Assembly (NCBI GenBank): GCA_030323885.1
Contig: CM059199.1
Coordinates: forward strand, 41,424,590-41,488,589
Length of the DNA: 64,000 nt
Direction of reading: 5' to 3'
Source: Branchipolynoe longqiensis
Lineage: Eukaryota; Annelida; Polychaeta; Phyllodocida; Polynoidae
Shown: one piece after another, positions 1-9,494 of the stretch
How the letters are laid out: each line of letters opens with the position of its first letter
Numbering within the stretch: position 1 is the first letter of the stretch
Translations under genes and position numbers: made by a program
The notes under the pieces: model-generated
Databases searched by the model: none
Told to the model about the DNA's origin: nothing
Seen by the model: the letters and a program-made list of their open reading frames with translations, nothing else

Positions 1-630
1 TTGTGTGGGGGTGATGTTGATTTGGATGTAGGTGTGCGTGTGGGTAGGGGTGTGTGTGCATGCAGGTGCAGGTGTGGGTGCGGGTGTGGGTGTGGGTATG
101 TGTTAGGAATGGGGGTATGTGGATGTGAGTGTGGATTGGGAGTGAGTGTGGGGGTGCGGGTGTGGGTGTGGGTGTGGATATGGGTAGGAATGGCGGTATG
201 TGGATGTGGGTGTGAGTTGGGAGTGAGTGTGGAGGTGCGGGTGTGGTTGTGGGTCTGGGGTAGGAATGGCAGTATGTGAGTGTGGGTGTGGGTTGGGAGT
301 GATTGTGGAGGTGCGGGTGTGGGTGTGGGTGTGGGTGTGGGGTAGGAATTGTGGTATGTGAGTGTGGGAGTGGGTTGGGAGTGAGTGTTGAGGTGTGGGT
401 GTGGGTGTGCATATGGGTAGGAATGGCGGTATGTGGATGTGGGTGTGGGTTGGGAGTGAGTGTGGAGGTGCGGGTGTTGGTGTGGGTGTGGGTATGGGGT
501 AGGAATGGCAGTATCTGAGGGTGGGTGTGGGTTGGGAGTGAGTGTTGAGGTGCGGGTGTGGGTGTGGGTATGGGGTAGAAATGGTGGTATGTAGATGTGG
601 GTGTGGGTTGGGAGTGACTGTGGAGGTGTG
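1..630. repeat. GT-rich minisatellite, left part
   Basis: The block is almost pure G and T on the plus strand. The phrase TTGGGAGTGAGTGTG recurs near 136, 217, 292, 374, 449, 530 and 609, giving a period of about 75-82 bp. Each unit holds GGGTGT runs and a GGGGTAGGAATGGCGGTATG segment. The same unit resumes at 5494, so this is one array split by the LTR retrotransposon. Long ORFs here (Val/Gly/Cys-rich on plus, Pro/His on minus) reflect composition, not genes. Confidence 0.95.
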
Positions 631-795
631 TGTAATGTATGTAACACACTGTGTATACGTATGTACGGAGGTGCGCCGGGACCCAGCGAGGGGGTCATGT
701 GACGGAGTCAACAAGGTAAACGGTAGAGGAAATAAATGGGACTTGGTATCCTGAACTGCAGCCGTCAACGTCTTGTCTTTCTATGAGATCTTACA
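631..795 (+). repeat. 5' LTR (165 bp)
   Basis: It begins TGTAATGTATG and ends GATCTTACA, with the short inverted ends TGTAA/TTACA. It differs from the 3' LTR at three sites by eye: CATGTGA versus CACGTGA, TATCCTG versus TATCATG, and ATGAGAT versus ATGGGAT. That is about 98% identity. The LTR should carry the promoter and the RNA processing signals. Confidence 0.95.
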
Positions 796-808
796 TGGTG
801 TCAGATGT
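796..808 (+). promoter_or_regulatory. Primer binding site, tRNA-Leu type
   Basis: TGGTGTCAGATGT directly follows the 5' LTR. TGG pairs with the tRNA CCA end, and TGGTGTCAG matches the complement of common metazoan tRNA-Leu 3' ends. Minus-strand DNA synthesis would be primed here. Confidence 0.75.
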
Positions 809-826
809 ACACAAACAATTGCCAAA

Positions 827-1800
827 ATGACGTCGACAGGATTAAGACCACCGGCTCTCCTAAATTTGGAGGGAAATGTTGCGCACTTGGTACCGTATGT
901 ACACATTATATGCCGGAGCAACAGGCATCAGCTCCAAGAGTGAAAAAATGCAGTGCAATTCATTTCTGTACGTAGCGGGGACGGAGGCCCAGAAGGTCTA
1001 TGAAACGATGCAATTCGACCCAAGCGAACAGGACAAAATGAACCCATTAGCGGAGGCTTTCAGGAAGTATTGCACGGGAAAGTCGAACCAAACAATTGTA
1101 AGGTACCAATTTAATACGTACAACCAGGGATCCGAACGAATCGACTCATACATAAGAGAGCTACAGCACCGTGTCACCCTATGTGATTTTGGTGACACGG
1201 AAGATTCAATTTTGTGTGATAGGATGGTATGTGGTGTCAAGAGTGACAAACTAAGGGATAAGCTGCTACAAACTCCAGACTTGACATTACAACATTGCTT
1301 AGAAGTATGCAGGCTCAGTGAGCATGATTCAACGCGGTTAGCCGGTAATAGTGACAGACAGACAGACACTGAAGTGCATGAGGTGAGCCGGTGGGATAGC
1401 AGAAGGACACGCCCCCCCTGTGACAGCACGCCCACAGGTGACTACATGCCCCCCGCCAGCCGTTCCGCCGGTGCGCAACAGGCGGTGGACACCGAGGGGA
1501 AACGCCCCCCGCCGCAACGAGTGCACATGGTGCGGGTACATACACACAAGCGATACATGCCCTGCACAAGGAAAGCAGTGCATTACGTGCGGGTGCATCG
1601 GACATTTCGCTAAAGTGTGTAGGAGTGAACAGCGGCTACGGACACCAGTAAATGCCATAAATATGGACGACCAAGACTCGTATGATTACGGACAAGAAGG
1701 GGCAACAGCGAGGCAAGAGGAAGAAGACTTGGACGACATGTTCGTCGGAGCGGTGTCGTGCAGCACAGAGAGGCAAGTCAGGGCGGGCAGGACCAACGGA
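827..1800 (+). pseudogene. gag: gag, frameshifted
   Basis: Gag would form the retrotransposon particle and bind its RNA. The likely start is the ATG at 827, in a frame that ends at a TGA at 941 after 38 codons. The capsid-like sequence continues in another frame from about 876 to 1400 (for example LYAGATGI, then SYIRELQHRV). The nucleocapsid lies in a third frame from about 1420. It has a first knuckle CTWCGYIHTSDTC (about 1522) and a second CITCGCIGHFAKVC (about 1579), the latter a perfect CX2CX4HX4C. The first break lies near 880-900. The second lies near a run of seven C at 1412-1418, a natural place for an indel or a sequencing slip. Double knuckles of this spacing are typical of Mag gag. 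Confidence 0.85.
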
Positions 1801-2097
1801 AGTGGACACCCGAGGTTGTGGTTTGAAGATGTCAACATATGTGATGTGAGTGTGAGTTTCAAGTTAGACAGCGGTTCGCAGGCAAATATTCTGCCTGAGA
1901 ATATCTTCATGACATTACCGAATCTGAAACTGAATAAGCCACGGTGTCGACTCATCACATATTCCGGAGAGAGAATACATCCACGAGGAGAAGTAACAAT
2001 CAAGGTGTGAGGAATACCCCTGACATTCCAAATAATTGACAGTGGCTGCCCCATCTTAGGCAAGGAAGCGTGTGTCAGCCTAAAACTCATCCAGAGG
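1801..2097 (+). pseudogene. Aspartic protease domain of pol, with in-frame stop
   Basis: This continues the nucleocapsid frame. The active-site motif is KLDSGSQANILP, with the catalytic Asp at about 1867, corresponding to the D-T/S-G triad. The frame is cut by TGA at 2008, then continues in the same frame through IIDSGCPILG and into RT. A TGA at this point could derive from CGA by a CpG transition. Confidence 0.8.
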
Positions 2098-2832
2098 GTG
2101 CATGCCATAGACATGGAAGTGCAGCCTAGGGCAGCAAACCAAGCAGCAAGAAACATGGTAAAGAAATATAACGATCTATTTTCAGGGTTGGGTTGTATTA
2201 AGGTTAATGCTACAATCCATATCGACAGTAACATTCCCCCAGTAATAGACCCACCCAGGCGCATACCACATGCGATTAGCGGTGCAATGCGAGACAAACT
2301 GGATCGCATGTTAAAAATGGGAGTTATAGTTGAGCAAAACGAGCCAACGGAGTGGGTTAATTCTATTACCATTGTAAAGAAACCGAGTAAAATTAGAGTG
2401 TGCCTGGATCCCACCAGATTAAATAAGGCTATTCTTCGGGGACCATATCCAATAAGAACTGTCGAGCAGGTCGTAGCGAAAACCGTGGTGCCCAATATTT
2501 TACAGTATTAGATGCTCAGAGCGGGTATTGGCAAGTTGTCCTGGATGAGCCTAGGTCACGCCTATGTACCTTTAATACGCCTTGGGGTCGCTACAGATAT
2601 ACCCGGCTGCCTTTTGGAATAAAGATGGCTGGGGATATTTTCATCCAAGAAATGGATCAAATACTTAGAGATCTCCAAGGGGTAACAGTAATAGCTGACG
2701 ACATTCTAATTTACGGCTCCACTGTAGAACAACATAATGAAAGGTTGGAGGCCGTACTGATAAAAAGCTAGAGAAGTTGGGTTAAAGCTGAACCCTGATA
2801 AATCGCGTATCTGTAGAACACAAGTAGAATAC
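2098..2832 (+). pseudogene. Reverse transcriptase fingers and palm, frameshifted
   Basis: Frame one carries the RT connection and fingers (DPPRRIPHAI, GVIVEQNEPTEWVN, CLDPTRLNKAI) up to a TAG at 2509. The palm continues from about 2496 in another frame with TVLDAQSGYWQ, LPFGI and the catalytic IADDILIYG. That frame stops near 2769, and sequence homologous to the end of the palm resumes in the original frame near 2782. At least two indels are therefore needed, near 2480-2500 and 2765-2785. The catalytic residues are still legible. Confidence 0.85.
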
Positions 2833-4863
2833 GTGGGACACTTGTTAACAGCTGAGGGCCTTAAGCCAAACCCAGAACGAGTTCAGGCAATTAATGAAAT
2901 GGCAACCCCGTCTGACAGGGCAGGTGTACAAATATTCTTGGGGATGATAGGATATGTCCATACATTTATCCCTAATTTGTCGGAAACAGCAAAGCCTTTG
3001 AGAATCCTTTTATCAAAAAGTGTAGCCTGGCATTGGGACACACCACAAGAGGAGGCGTTCAAGAAATTAAAAATGTTATTAGTCACAGCTCTTGTATTAA
3101 AATATTACGGAGTGGGAAAAAAACTGACGATGCAAGTAGACGCATCCATGTCAGGGCTAGGCGCAGCATTGTTTCAGGAAGAAAGGCCTATCAGTTTGGC
3201 ATCCAAAGCGTTAGATAAATGTCAGAGTAACTATGCTGTCATTGAAAAGGAGATGCTTGCGATCTGTTTCGGCTGTGCCAAATTTCATGAATATATTTTT
3301 GGGCAGGAAATCACAGTCGAGACAGGTCACAAGCCTCTCGTCAATATCATGAATAAACCAATACATGAGCTAACTGCCAGGTTACAGCGAATGAGAATGA
3401 GAATGCAGAATTATGATTTAAAGGTAACATACATTAAGGGGACAAGTATGTACTTCGCGGATACGCTGTCCAGAGCGCATACAGAAAATGTGAAACCGCA
3501 TAATTTATATGATGCATCCATGTCTATTGCAGCTGTAAGCTACGTTGAGGAAGAATTGGAAGAGATAGTGTATGAAACCAACAAAGATCCAACCCTAAAC
3601 AAGCTGACAGAGTACATCCAACATGGTTGGCCCGCAGAGAAGGACACTCCTCTTGAAATGAAGCCATATCAAACATACAAAGACGATCTAACAATACATA
3701 AAAATTTAATAATGAAAAACACGCGAATAATAATTCCACAAAAGTTGCAAAAGTATATGCTTGAGAAGATACACGGATCGCATCTGGGCTTAGTTAAATG
3801 TAAGCAGCTGGCGCACGATTATGTTTTCTGGCCGAGGCTAGATAAACAAATACAGGATACTGTATCGAGATGCACTATATGTCTAGCTGAGAGAAATCGG
3901 CCACAAAAAGAGCCATTGATTAGCCACAAAATACCACAGATCCCTTTTTATAAGATAGGAGCAGACTTATTTTACTATGAACATGAAAACTATTTATTGC
4001 TTGTTGACTACTTTTCAAAGTATCCGGAAGTAATTAAGTTAGTAAATACCACAACAAAATCAGTAATCGAAGGGATGAAAGAGTGTTTCGGCCGCCATGG
4101 GATACCAAATGAAATTGTTTCCGATAACGGACCTCAATTCGTAAGTGAAGAATACAAAAAATTTGCAGCAGAATATGGGTTTCAGTCAAATCGTTCTAGC
4201 CCATTATACCCACGGAGTAATGGGCAAGCTGAAAGGACGATTCAAACCGTAAAAGCATTGCTAAAAAAGGCCAAAATTAATGATACATATGTTCATCTAG
4301 CTTTATTAGCGTACCGGAATACCACCCTTGGTATACTAAAAGCATCCCCAGCCCAGCTCCTAATGCGCAGAACACTAAGGTCAAATATACCCACGATACC
4401 AAAGTTATTAAAACCAGCAGTACCAAAGACACAACAATTACAGTTCAAACATGTACAAAACAGCCATAAATACTACCATGACCGCAACGCGAAAAGATCA
4501 TATAGGGAACTACAACAAAATGACAAAATACGATATATAAACCATAAAGGGGCATGGGAAAAAGGCACGGTGATAGGTATAAATCACAGAAACAGACGAG
4601 ATTATCAAATAAAAAACAGTGAAAATAAAATATTACGAAGAAATAGAACTCTTATGATAAAAGAGCACAGCCTAAAAGGGGACACACATGTACAAAATCG
4701 GTCAAAGTGCACAGCTGACCACCAATGCAAGCGTAAACAAACAAACACGCGAACAACACACATGCCACAGGCAAATGACCAGTCAGCACAAACGGCAATT
4801 AAGGCACCGTACACAAAGCGACACGGCAGAATAGTCAAGCCAAGCTGCAGGCTAAGCTATTAA
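2782..4863 (+). CDS. pol: pol C-terminal half: RT thumb, RNase H, integrase
   Basis: The frame is open for about 690 codons; residue numbers here count from 2833. RT thumb occupies residues 1-95. RNase H has QVDASMSG (D103), acidic residues at 138 and 140, and FADTLSRA (D210). The usual TDH motif reads ETGHKPL, so one conserved acidic residue appears lost (G165). Integrase has a His/Cys finger (H314, H317, C347, C350) and the catalytic triad GADLF (D378), VSDNGPQF (D431) and NGQAERT (E467), a DD35E spacing. The basic C-terminal part ends at TAA 4861-4863. The frame depends on the broken upstream region for translation. Confidence 0.9.
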   Translation, partial: LKLNPDKSRICRTQVEYVGHLLTAEGLKPNPERVQAINEMATPSDRAGVQIFLGMIGYVHTFIPNLSETAKPLRILLSKSVAWHWDTPQEEAFKKLKMLLVTALVLKYYGVGKKLTMQVDASMSGLGAALFQEERPISLASKALDKCQSNYAVIEKEMLAICFGCAKFHEYIFGQEITVETGHKPLVNIMNKPIHELTARLQRMRMRMQNYDLKVTYIKGTSMYFADTLSRAHTENVKPHNLYDASMSIAAVSYVEEELEEIVYETNKDPTLNKLTEYIQHGWPAEKDTPLEMKPYQTYKDDLTIHKNLIMKNTRIIIPQKLQKYMLEKIHGSHLGLVKCKQLAHDYVFWPRLDKQIQDTVSRCTICLAERNRPQKEPLISHKIPQIPFYKIGADLFYYEHENYLLLVDYFSKYPEVIKLVNTTTKSVIEGMKECFGRHGIPNEIVSDNGPQFVSEEYKKFAAEYGFQSNRSSPLYPRSNGQAERTIQTVKALLKKAKINDTYVHLALLAYRNTTLGILKASPAQLLMRRTLRSNIPTIPKLLKPAVPKTQQLQFKHVQNSHKYYHDRNAKRSYRELQQNDKIRYINHKGAWEKGTVIGINHRNRRDYQIKNSENKILRRNRTLMIKEHSLKGDTHVQNRSKCTADHQCKRKQTNTRTTHMPQANDQSAQTAIKAPYTKRHGRIVKPSCRLSY

Positions 4864-5317
4864 CGACATAAGGGTGCACAATTAGTGTGACTCAGAAGGT
4901 AAATGAGAGGTATGAAGTCACCGATCACATGTGTAAGCAAAGGTACGTAGTATGTTAGTATTAAGTTTGAAACATCCGTTAACAAAGATTTAGTTTTGTA
5001 TAAAATGTTTGTTTATTGAAAAGGTAATAGCCAATAAGGGCAATCTCAACAAAAGAAGTTACCATGTCATAAAGCAATGTATTACCTTACATGGTGTTCC
5101 ATAAAGGGCTGGTCATATGAGAACCAGCAAGCAAATGCCAAACCGTAGAGATATCTATATTGATTGTGTTTCAATTGTTTATGATGACCTGTAAAATGTA
5201 AATTACATAGATGACTAGCCTAACTGCTAAAGAATGTAGTATGTAAAACAAAAGGTGTGAGTTATCAGATTGTGGTATAAAATGTTCCGATGTCGTTAGA
5301 CAATATGCTTTCATTAT
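4864..5317. other. Internal 3' untranslated part of the LTR element
   Basis: AT-rich sequence between the pol stop and the purine tract. No ORF of note and no envelope-like reading frame is visible. Confidence 0.8.
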
Positions 5318-5328
5318 AAAAAGGAAGA
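5318..5328 (+). promoter_or_regulatory. Polypurine tract
   Basis: AAAAAGGAAGA ends immediately before the TGTAA start of the 3' LTR. This is the position and composition expected of the plus-strand primer. Confidence 0.85.
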
Positions 5329-5493
5329 TGTAATGTATGTAACACACTGTGTATACGTATGTACGGAGGTGCGCCGGGACCCAGCGAGGGGGTCACGTGA
5401 CGGAGTCAACAAGGTAAACGGTAGAGGAAATAAATGGGACTTGGTATCATGAACTGCAGCCGTCAACGTCTTGTCTTTCTATGGGATCTTACA
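5329..5493 (+). repeat. 3' LTR (165 bp)
   Basis: Same length and ends as the 5' LTR, with three differences. It is followed directly by GTGTG and the resumed minisatellite. Confidence 0.95.
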
Positions 5494-5815
5494 GTGTGGG
5501 TGTGGTTGTGGGTATGGGGTAGGAATGGCGGTATGTGGGTGTGGGTGTGGGTTTGGAGTGAGTGTGGAGGTGCGGGTGTGGGTGTGGGTGTGGGTATGGG
5601 GTAGGAATGGCGGTATGTGGGTGTGGGTGTGGGTTGGGAGTGAGTGTGGAGGTGCGGGTGTGGGTGTGGGTGTGGGCATGGGGTAGGAATGACAGTATGT
5701 GAGTGTGGTTGTGGGTTGGGAGTGAGTGTGGAGGTGAGTGTGTGGGTGTAGGTAAGGGGTAGGAATAGCAGTATGTGAGTGTGGGTGTGGGTTGGGACTG
5801 AGTGTGGGGGTGAGG
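5494..5815. repeat. GT-rich minisatellite, right part
   Basis: Continues the array at 1-630. The GGAGTGAGTGTGG phrase recurs near 5550, 5633, 5716 and 5791 at 75-83 bp spacing. Confidence 0.93.
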
Positions 5816-6496
5816 GTGGTAGCAGAGGACGCGTCGGCCCAGGGTCCTTGAAGGTAAATACCTTAATTTATGGTTATGCAGGACGTCTTGATATTGGTAA
5901 AGGAATTCAATGAATTCAAGGAGTACACAATTCTCCCTCCACTCACTCTCCATGCGGAGATTCCAATTGGGAAGATGTTCGTAACTTGTGAAATTACAAG
6001 GTTAGGGTTTACTTCTCTCATCATGTCGGTAGCATGCTAAACTCGTGCTGGGGATGAATCATACCGCAACACTTCACACTGCAGCATTACACACCATAGC
6101 ACTGCCCCACTGCATATGTTTGAGCATCACGGTTCAAAGTGATGTTATGCATAGAGTGCAAATGATTGACGTATAAGCTAAAACAACTAGCGGTAAATGG
6201 ACTAACACAGAGTGAAGTAAGAACGGATTTTTTACTGTGTGCCATCTACACAAAATAAACAAAATTATTAATCAAACAAAATTCAAGATTTGAATAAATT
6301 GGACTAGTGCTGTCCAGCGGTGAAAACAAGTCTTGACACACTTATCAGTTACTGGCCGGGTAAATAAATAAATTCATCACAAAAGAAAATAGTTATCGAG
6401 GGTTGTAAGCCCCACTTCTGGTGTGTAAACACAGCCAGGTCGCAGCTCAGACGCCTAGGCAGGAACCAGCGAACCACATGTATAGGGAGATGTATG
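5816..6496. other. No clear gene; SINE-3-like scrap
   Basis: Mostly unique sequence. At 6303-6345, CCAGCGGTGAAAACAAGTC resembles the tail region of SINE-3. On the minus strand, 5822-5953 reads as about 45 non-repetitive codons before running into the minisatellite; no family was recognised. Confidence 0.5.
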
Positions 6497-6821
6497 GTTG
6501 ATTGGTTGTTGGATTTTTACGTCCTGGCAAAATCTAAGGTCATATCAGGATGGGTACTGACTTGTGATAGCATGCACTGAAGGCAACTTCATAGTGCTGC
6601 CAAACTGGGAAATCAGGCCCCTGGCACCATGACCCCATATCCCACTCAGTTCCATAATCCTGACACTGAGCTAATCAGTCCTTTCCCTATCCTATTAATG
6701 CCGAAAGCCAGGCTAGGAGGCAACACATATCAATTTTAAAGTCATTAGTTTGACTTGACTGGGAACCAAACACCTGACCTTCCGCATGCGAGGCCCACGC
6801 TCTGCTGATTAGGTCACCAGG
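6497..6821 (-). mobile_element. SINE-1, near full length (reference description)
   Basis: SINE-1 is the dominant repeat of the window. In its own orientation (here the minus strand) it has a tRNA-derived head with A-box-like and B-box (GGTTCGAACCC-like) promoter elements. Next come GAGTCAAACCAATGACTT, AGGATAGGGCAAGGACTGG and GATATCAGGTCATGGTGCTG. It ends with tail A: CCTGATATGACCTTAGATGT, then GGACGTAAAACTCCAACAA and a short CAAA or CCAA repeat. Full copies are about 330 bp. It encodes no protein and would rely on a LINE for mobility. The body resembles conserved central domains of broadly distributed animal SINEs (Nin-DC is a candidate), which was not tested. Confidence 0.88.
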
Positions 6822-7085
6822 GAAGACATGTATGGTGACCTGGTGTAGGCAGTGTAATGGAGGTGGCAACAACAACAACACCACTATCAAATCGCCACTA
6901 ATGCGCACTAGAACATGTTCGGAACGCCGCTCAAGATGACCACAAATGTTGCTAGAGCGAAAAAAGCCCATTCACTATAATTGCGGACGCTCATTCCATG
7001 TAATGTAAGCCATGACCCCCATCGCACAGACACACAGACAGACATCCACAGTCACGCCACTGCACTCAACTCAAAGCAGTATGTC
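6822..7085. other. No feature recognised
   Basis: Unique-looking sequence with a short AAC repeat near 6869. No coding or repeat assignment. Confidence 0.5.
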
Positions 7086-7089
7086 TTAT

Positions 7090-7824
7090 GGCCCTGTCAC
7101 ACTATGAGGTAACGACGTCAGCGTAGGCACAACGTGAAAATAATTATATTACGTCGAAAACTCAGCGTAATATGCACATTTGGGACGTCAATGCCACGTA
7201 GTTGACGTGAGCGCAACATCGGTATAGCATCGCGCCAACGCGAGAGGTCAAAGGAATTATTTTTATGTAAATGTGAGGCTTGCGAAACCCGAGCGAGCAA
7301 CATCAGCCTAGTGTGACACTAGCGGCCGCTTAGCATCGCTTAACATTGTCACATCACGCTTAACGTTGTTACGTCATGCTTAATGTTTTCATGTCACGCT
7401 TAACGTTGTCACGTTCGACACAACCGTTTTCCCAGATGTGAGTCAACGTCGACCAACCAAGAGGCTGGCGTCAGTCCAACGTCGCCGGCGTGAGCCGCAA
7501 ATCCTCCTCCCTGTGCGTCACTATGACATAACACACCATTGATCTAATGTAGCCGATGCATCCCTTCCGCACATCTAATGTCGGTGTAACGTGAGTGTGA
7601 CGTCACCCGAGCGTCAGAGCATCATGTCCAGCCAAGTCAAAACTTTTGGACATGTTGAAAACCTTGTTGCGCGCCGATGTGACATGACGTAACGTGACGT
7701 AGCTCGACGTCACTCTAACATCATTCTGACATCATCCTAACGTAACTCAACATACCTCAATGTAATGACGAAAAGTCACCTATGCTATGCTTACGTTGGC
7801 TCTTACATCATAGTGTGACAGCCC
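7090..7824. mobile_element. TTAA-type MITE, ACGTCA-rich interior
   Basis: The ends are inverted: GGCCCTGTCACACTATGA on the left, and TCATAGTGTGACAGCCC on the right. Flanks are TTAT (7086-7089) and TTTA (7825-7828), close to TTAA. The 735 bp interior is crowded with short motifs such as ACGTCA, AACGT and GCGTCA in both directions. No transposase ORF is present, so it is a non-autonomous DNA element. TTAA targets are used by piggyBac and Kolobok elements; the superfamily is undecided. Confidence 0.75.
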
Positions 7825-7879
7825 TTTAAGAAGAGATGGCATCCCCTCTGGCAGCAGAACCAGACCAATTAGCATTCGA

Positions 7880-8690
7880 GTTTATTTAGCTCCTTGTGAA
7901 TGGCAGGTCATGCGAATAGGGAGACACCATCCAGACTGTACATATGTTATGCATGATAATTCTACTGGCCAGCCACTAAATCTCGAAGAGAGTGAGGTAG
8001 AGAAAGATTTAGGAGTATTTCTAGACAATAGGCTAAGTTTCTCCCAGCACATACAACAAACCATATCCAAAGCTAATAAGATTGTGGGAATTATTCGCAG
8101 AACCTTCACATACTTGAAGGAAAAGATGCTGGTCACTTTGTACAAGAGCCAAGTATGGCCAATACTAGAAGATGGAGTCACTATATGGCACCCAACGTTG
8201 AAGAAGGATATTAAATCCATTGAAGCTGTTCAGAGAAGGTTAGCTAAGCTAGTGCCACATCTGAAGGACCTTAGTTATCCAGACAGACTCAGGAGACTCA
8301 AGTTGCCAAGCTTTTGTGGGGACATGATCAAGATGTGGAAGTTCATGAATGCTGAGTATAATGTGGATGAGGCCTTGCTATTCAGACGCATACAGGGAAG
8401 CAGTACCAGAGGTCACTCCAAGAAGCTTTTCAAGCCAAGGTACAACAGCTCACTCAGAGGGGCCTTCTTTTCACAGCGAGTGATAAACATGTGGAATGAG
8501 CTACCGGAAGAAGCGGTGGAAGCAGCTACCATAAATCAATTCAAGAATGCGCTGGACAGGGCCTGGGCCAGAGAAACATTCGTGTACGATTTTGAGGCTG
8601 CATACCACTAGAGCTGAGAGCTACAAGCTTTAAATAGGCTACCACAAGCCTGCATCAAAGAAGAGGATAATAATAATAATATAAGTAAAT
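7880..8690 (+). mobile_element. 5'-truncated LINE (CR1/L2-like) 3' end
   Basis: A dead-on-arrival non-LTR retrotransposon fragment. It keeps the last 233 codons of the reverse transcriptase ORF and a short 3' UTR ending in an ATA repeat (8670-8682). Truncation on the 5' side is typical of target-primed reverse transcription. CR1/L2 is a judgement from the C-terminal motif order. Confidence 0.82.
7910..8611 (+). pseudogene. LINE reverse transcriptase C-terminus
   Basis: It reads VMRIGR near the start, KDLGVFLDNRLSFSQHI at about residues 33-49, a tryptophan-rich thumb region, then RGHSKKLFKPR and FFSQRVINMWNELPEE near the end, closing at TAG 8609. These blocks are typical of the post-catalytic region of CR1/L2/jockey-type LINEs. 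The endonuclease and catalytic RT motifs are missing. The ATG at 7910 is an internal Met, not a true start. The frame itself is unbroken. Confidence 0.8.
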
Positions 8691-8737
8691 GCTCACTGAA
8701 TGTAGAACATAACTTGACGCACATATTAATTGCTAAC

Positions 8738-9067
8738 GGACACGGTACCCACATTGGCAGACCGCAAGCCTCCCGTGCGGAAGGTAGGAAGTTCAATTTT
8801 TGATCAACTCAAACCAATGACTTACAAAATTGATACTTCTCGCTTCCTAGCCAGGCACTCGGCAATATTAGGATAGGGCAATGACTGGTTGGTTTGGTGT
8901 CGGGATAATGTGACTGAGTGGGATATCAGGTCATGGTGCTGGTAGCCTCGGTCTCCTAGTTGGGCAGCATGATAAACTCGCCATGGGTGTGCAATGTCAC
9001 AAGTCGGTACCCACCCTGATATGTCCTTAGATGTTGCCTTGACATAAAACTCCAACAAGCAACCAAC
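8738..9067 (+). mobile_element. SINE-1, near full length
   Basis: Head type 1 (GCGGAAGGT before the B-box region), then AGGATAGGGCAATGACTGG and a complete tail A ending CCAACAAGCAACCAAC. Confidence 0.85.
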
Positions 9068-9150
9068 TATTTGAGCTGAGCGATTTGCGTGTAAAGTCAT
9101 AAGAATAAGAGAACTGTAGCTTAACTCAACATAACCTGTCATCTCCAATT

Positions 9151-9494
9151 GGTTTGTTTGTTTGTTGTTGTTGTTTTACATCCTAGCAACATCTAAGGTA
9201 ATATCAGGACGGGTACCGACTTGTGATAGTATGCACTCATGGCGATTTTATAATGCTGCCCCACTTGGAAATCAGGCCACCGGCACCCTAATCCAATATC
9301 CCACTCAGTCACATTATCGTGACCCTGAGCTACCCAGTCCTTGCCCTATCCTAATAATGCCGACCACCAGGCTAGGAAGCGACAAGTATCAATTTTTAAG
9401 TCATTGTTTTGACTCGACCGGGAACCAAACTCGCGAACTCCCGATCTTCCGCATGCGAGGCCTGTGCTCTACCTATTCGGCCACCACGCCCGGT
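9151..9494 (-). mobile_element. SINE-1, near full length
   Basis: Starts at the tail with GTTTGTTTGTTTGTTG and ends in a type 1 head (CTTCCGCATGCGAGGCC). All body blocks are present. It faces the copy at 8738-9067 tail to tail. Confidence 0.87.

Larger units (their letters stand above)
631..5493 (+). mobile_element. Ty3/gypsy LTR retrotransposon, Mag lineage, Steamer-like
   Basis: A complete 4863 bp element. Its order is LTR, primer site, gag with two zinc knuckles, aspartic protease, RT, RNase H, integrase, purine tract, LTR. The LTRs start TGTAA and end TTACA. The host pentamer GTGTG lies on both sides (626-630 and 5494-5498), the size expected for a gypsy target duplication, although the GT-rich target weakens this. 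Short LTRs, a tRNA-Leu-type primer site and the gag double knuckle fit the Mag lineage, which includes the clam element Steamer; that placement is inferred. Gag and RT carry several frame breaks, so this copy cannot make the full set of proteins, although its LTRs differ at only three positions. Confidence 0.93.

Noticed and set aside
631..5493. Envelope gene in the LTR element, that is, an endogenous retrovirus
   Set aside because: Only about 450 bp of ORF-free sequence lies between pol and the purine tract; no env-like frame.
8822..9148. ORFs within SINE-1 copies, both strands
   Set aside because: SINEs are non-coding; similar-looking peptides recur because the repeat recurs.
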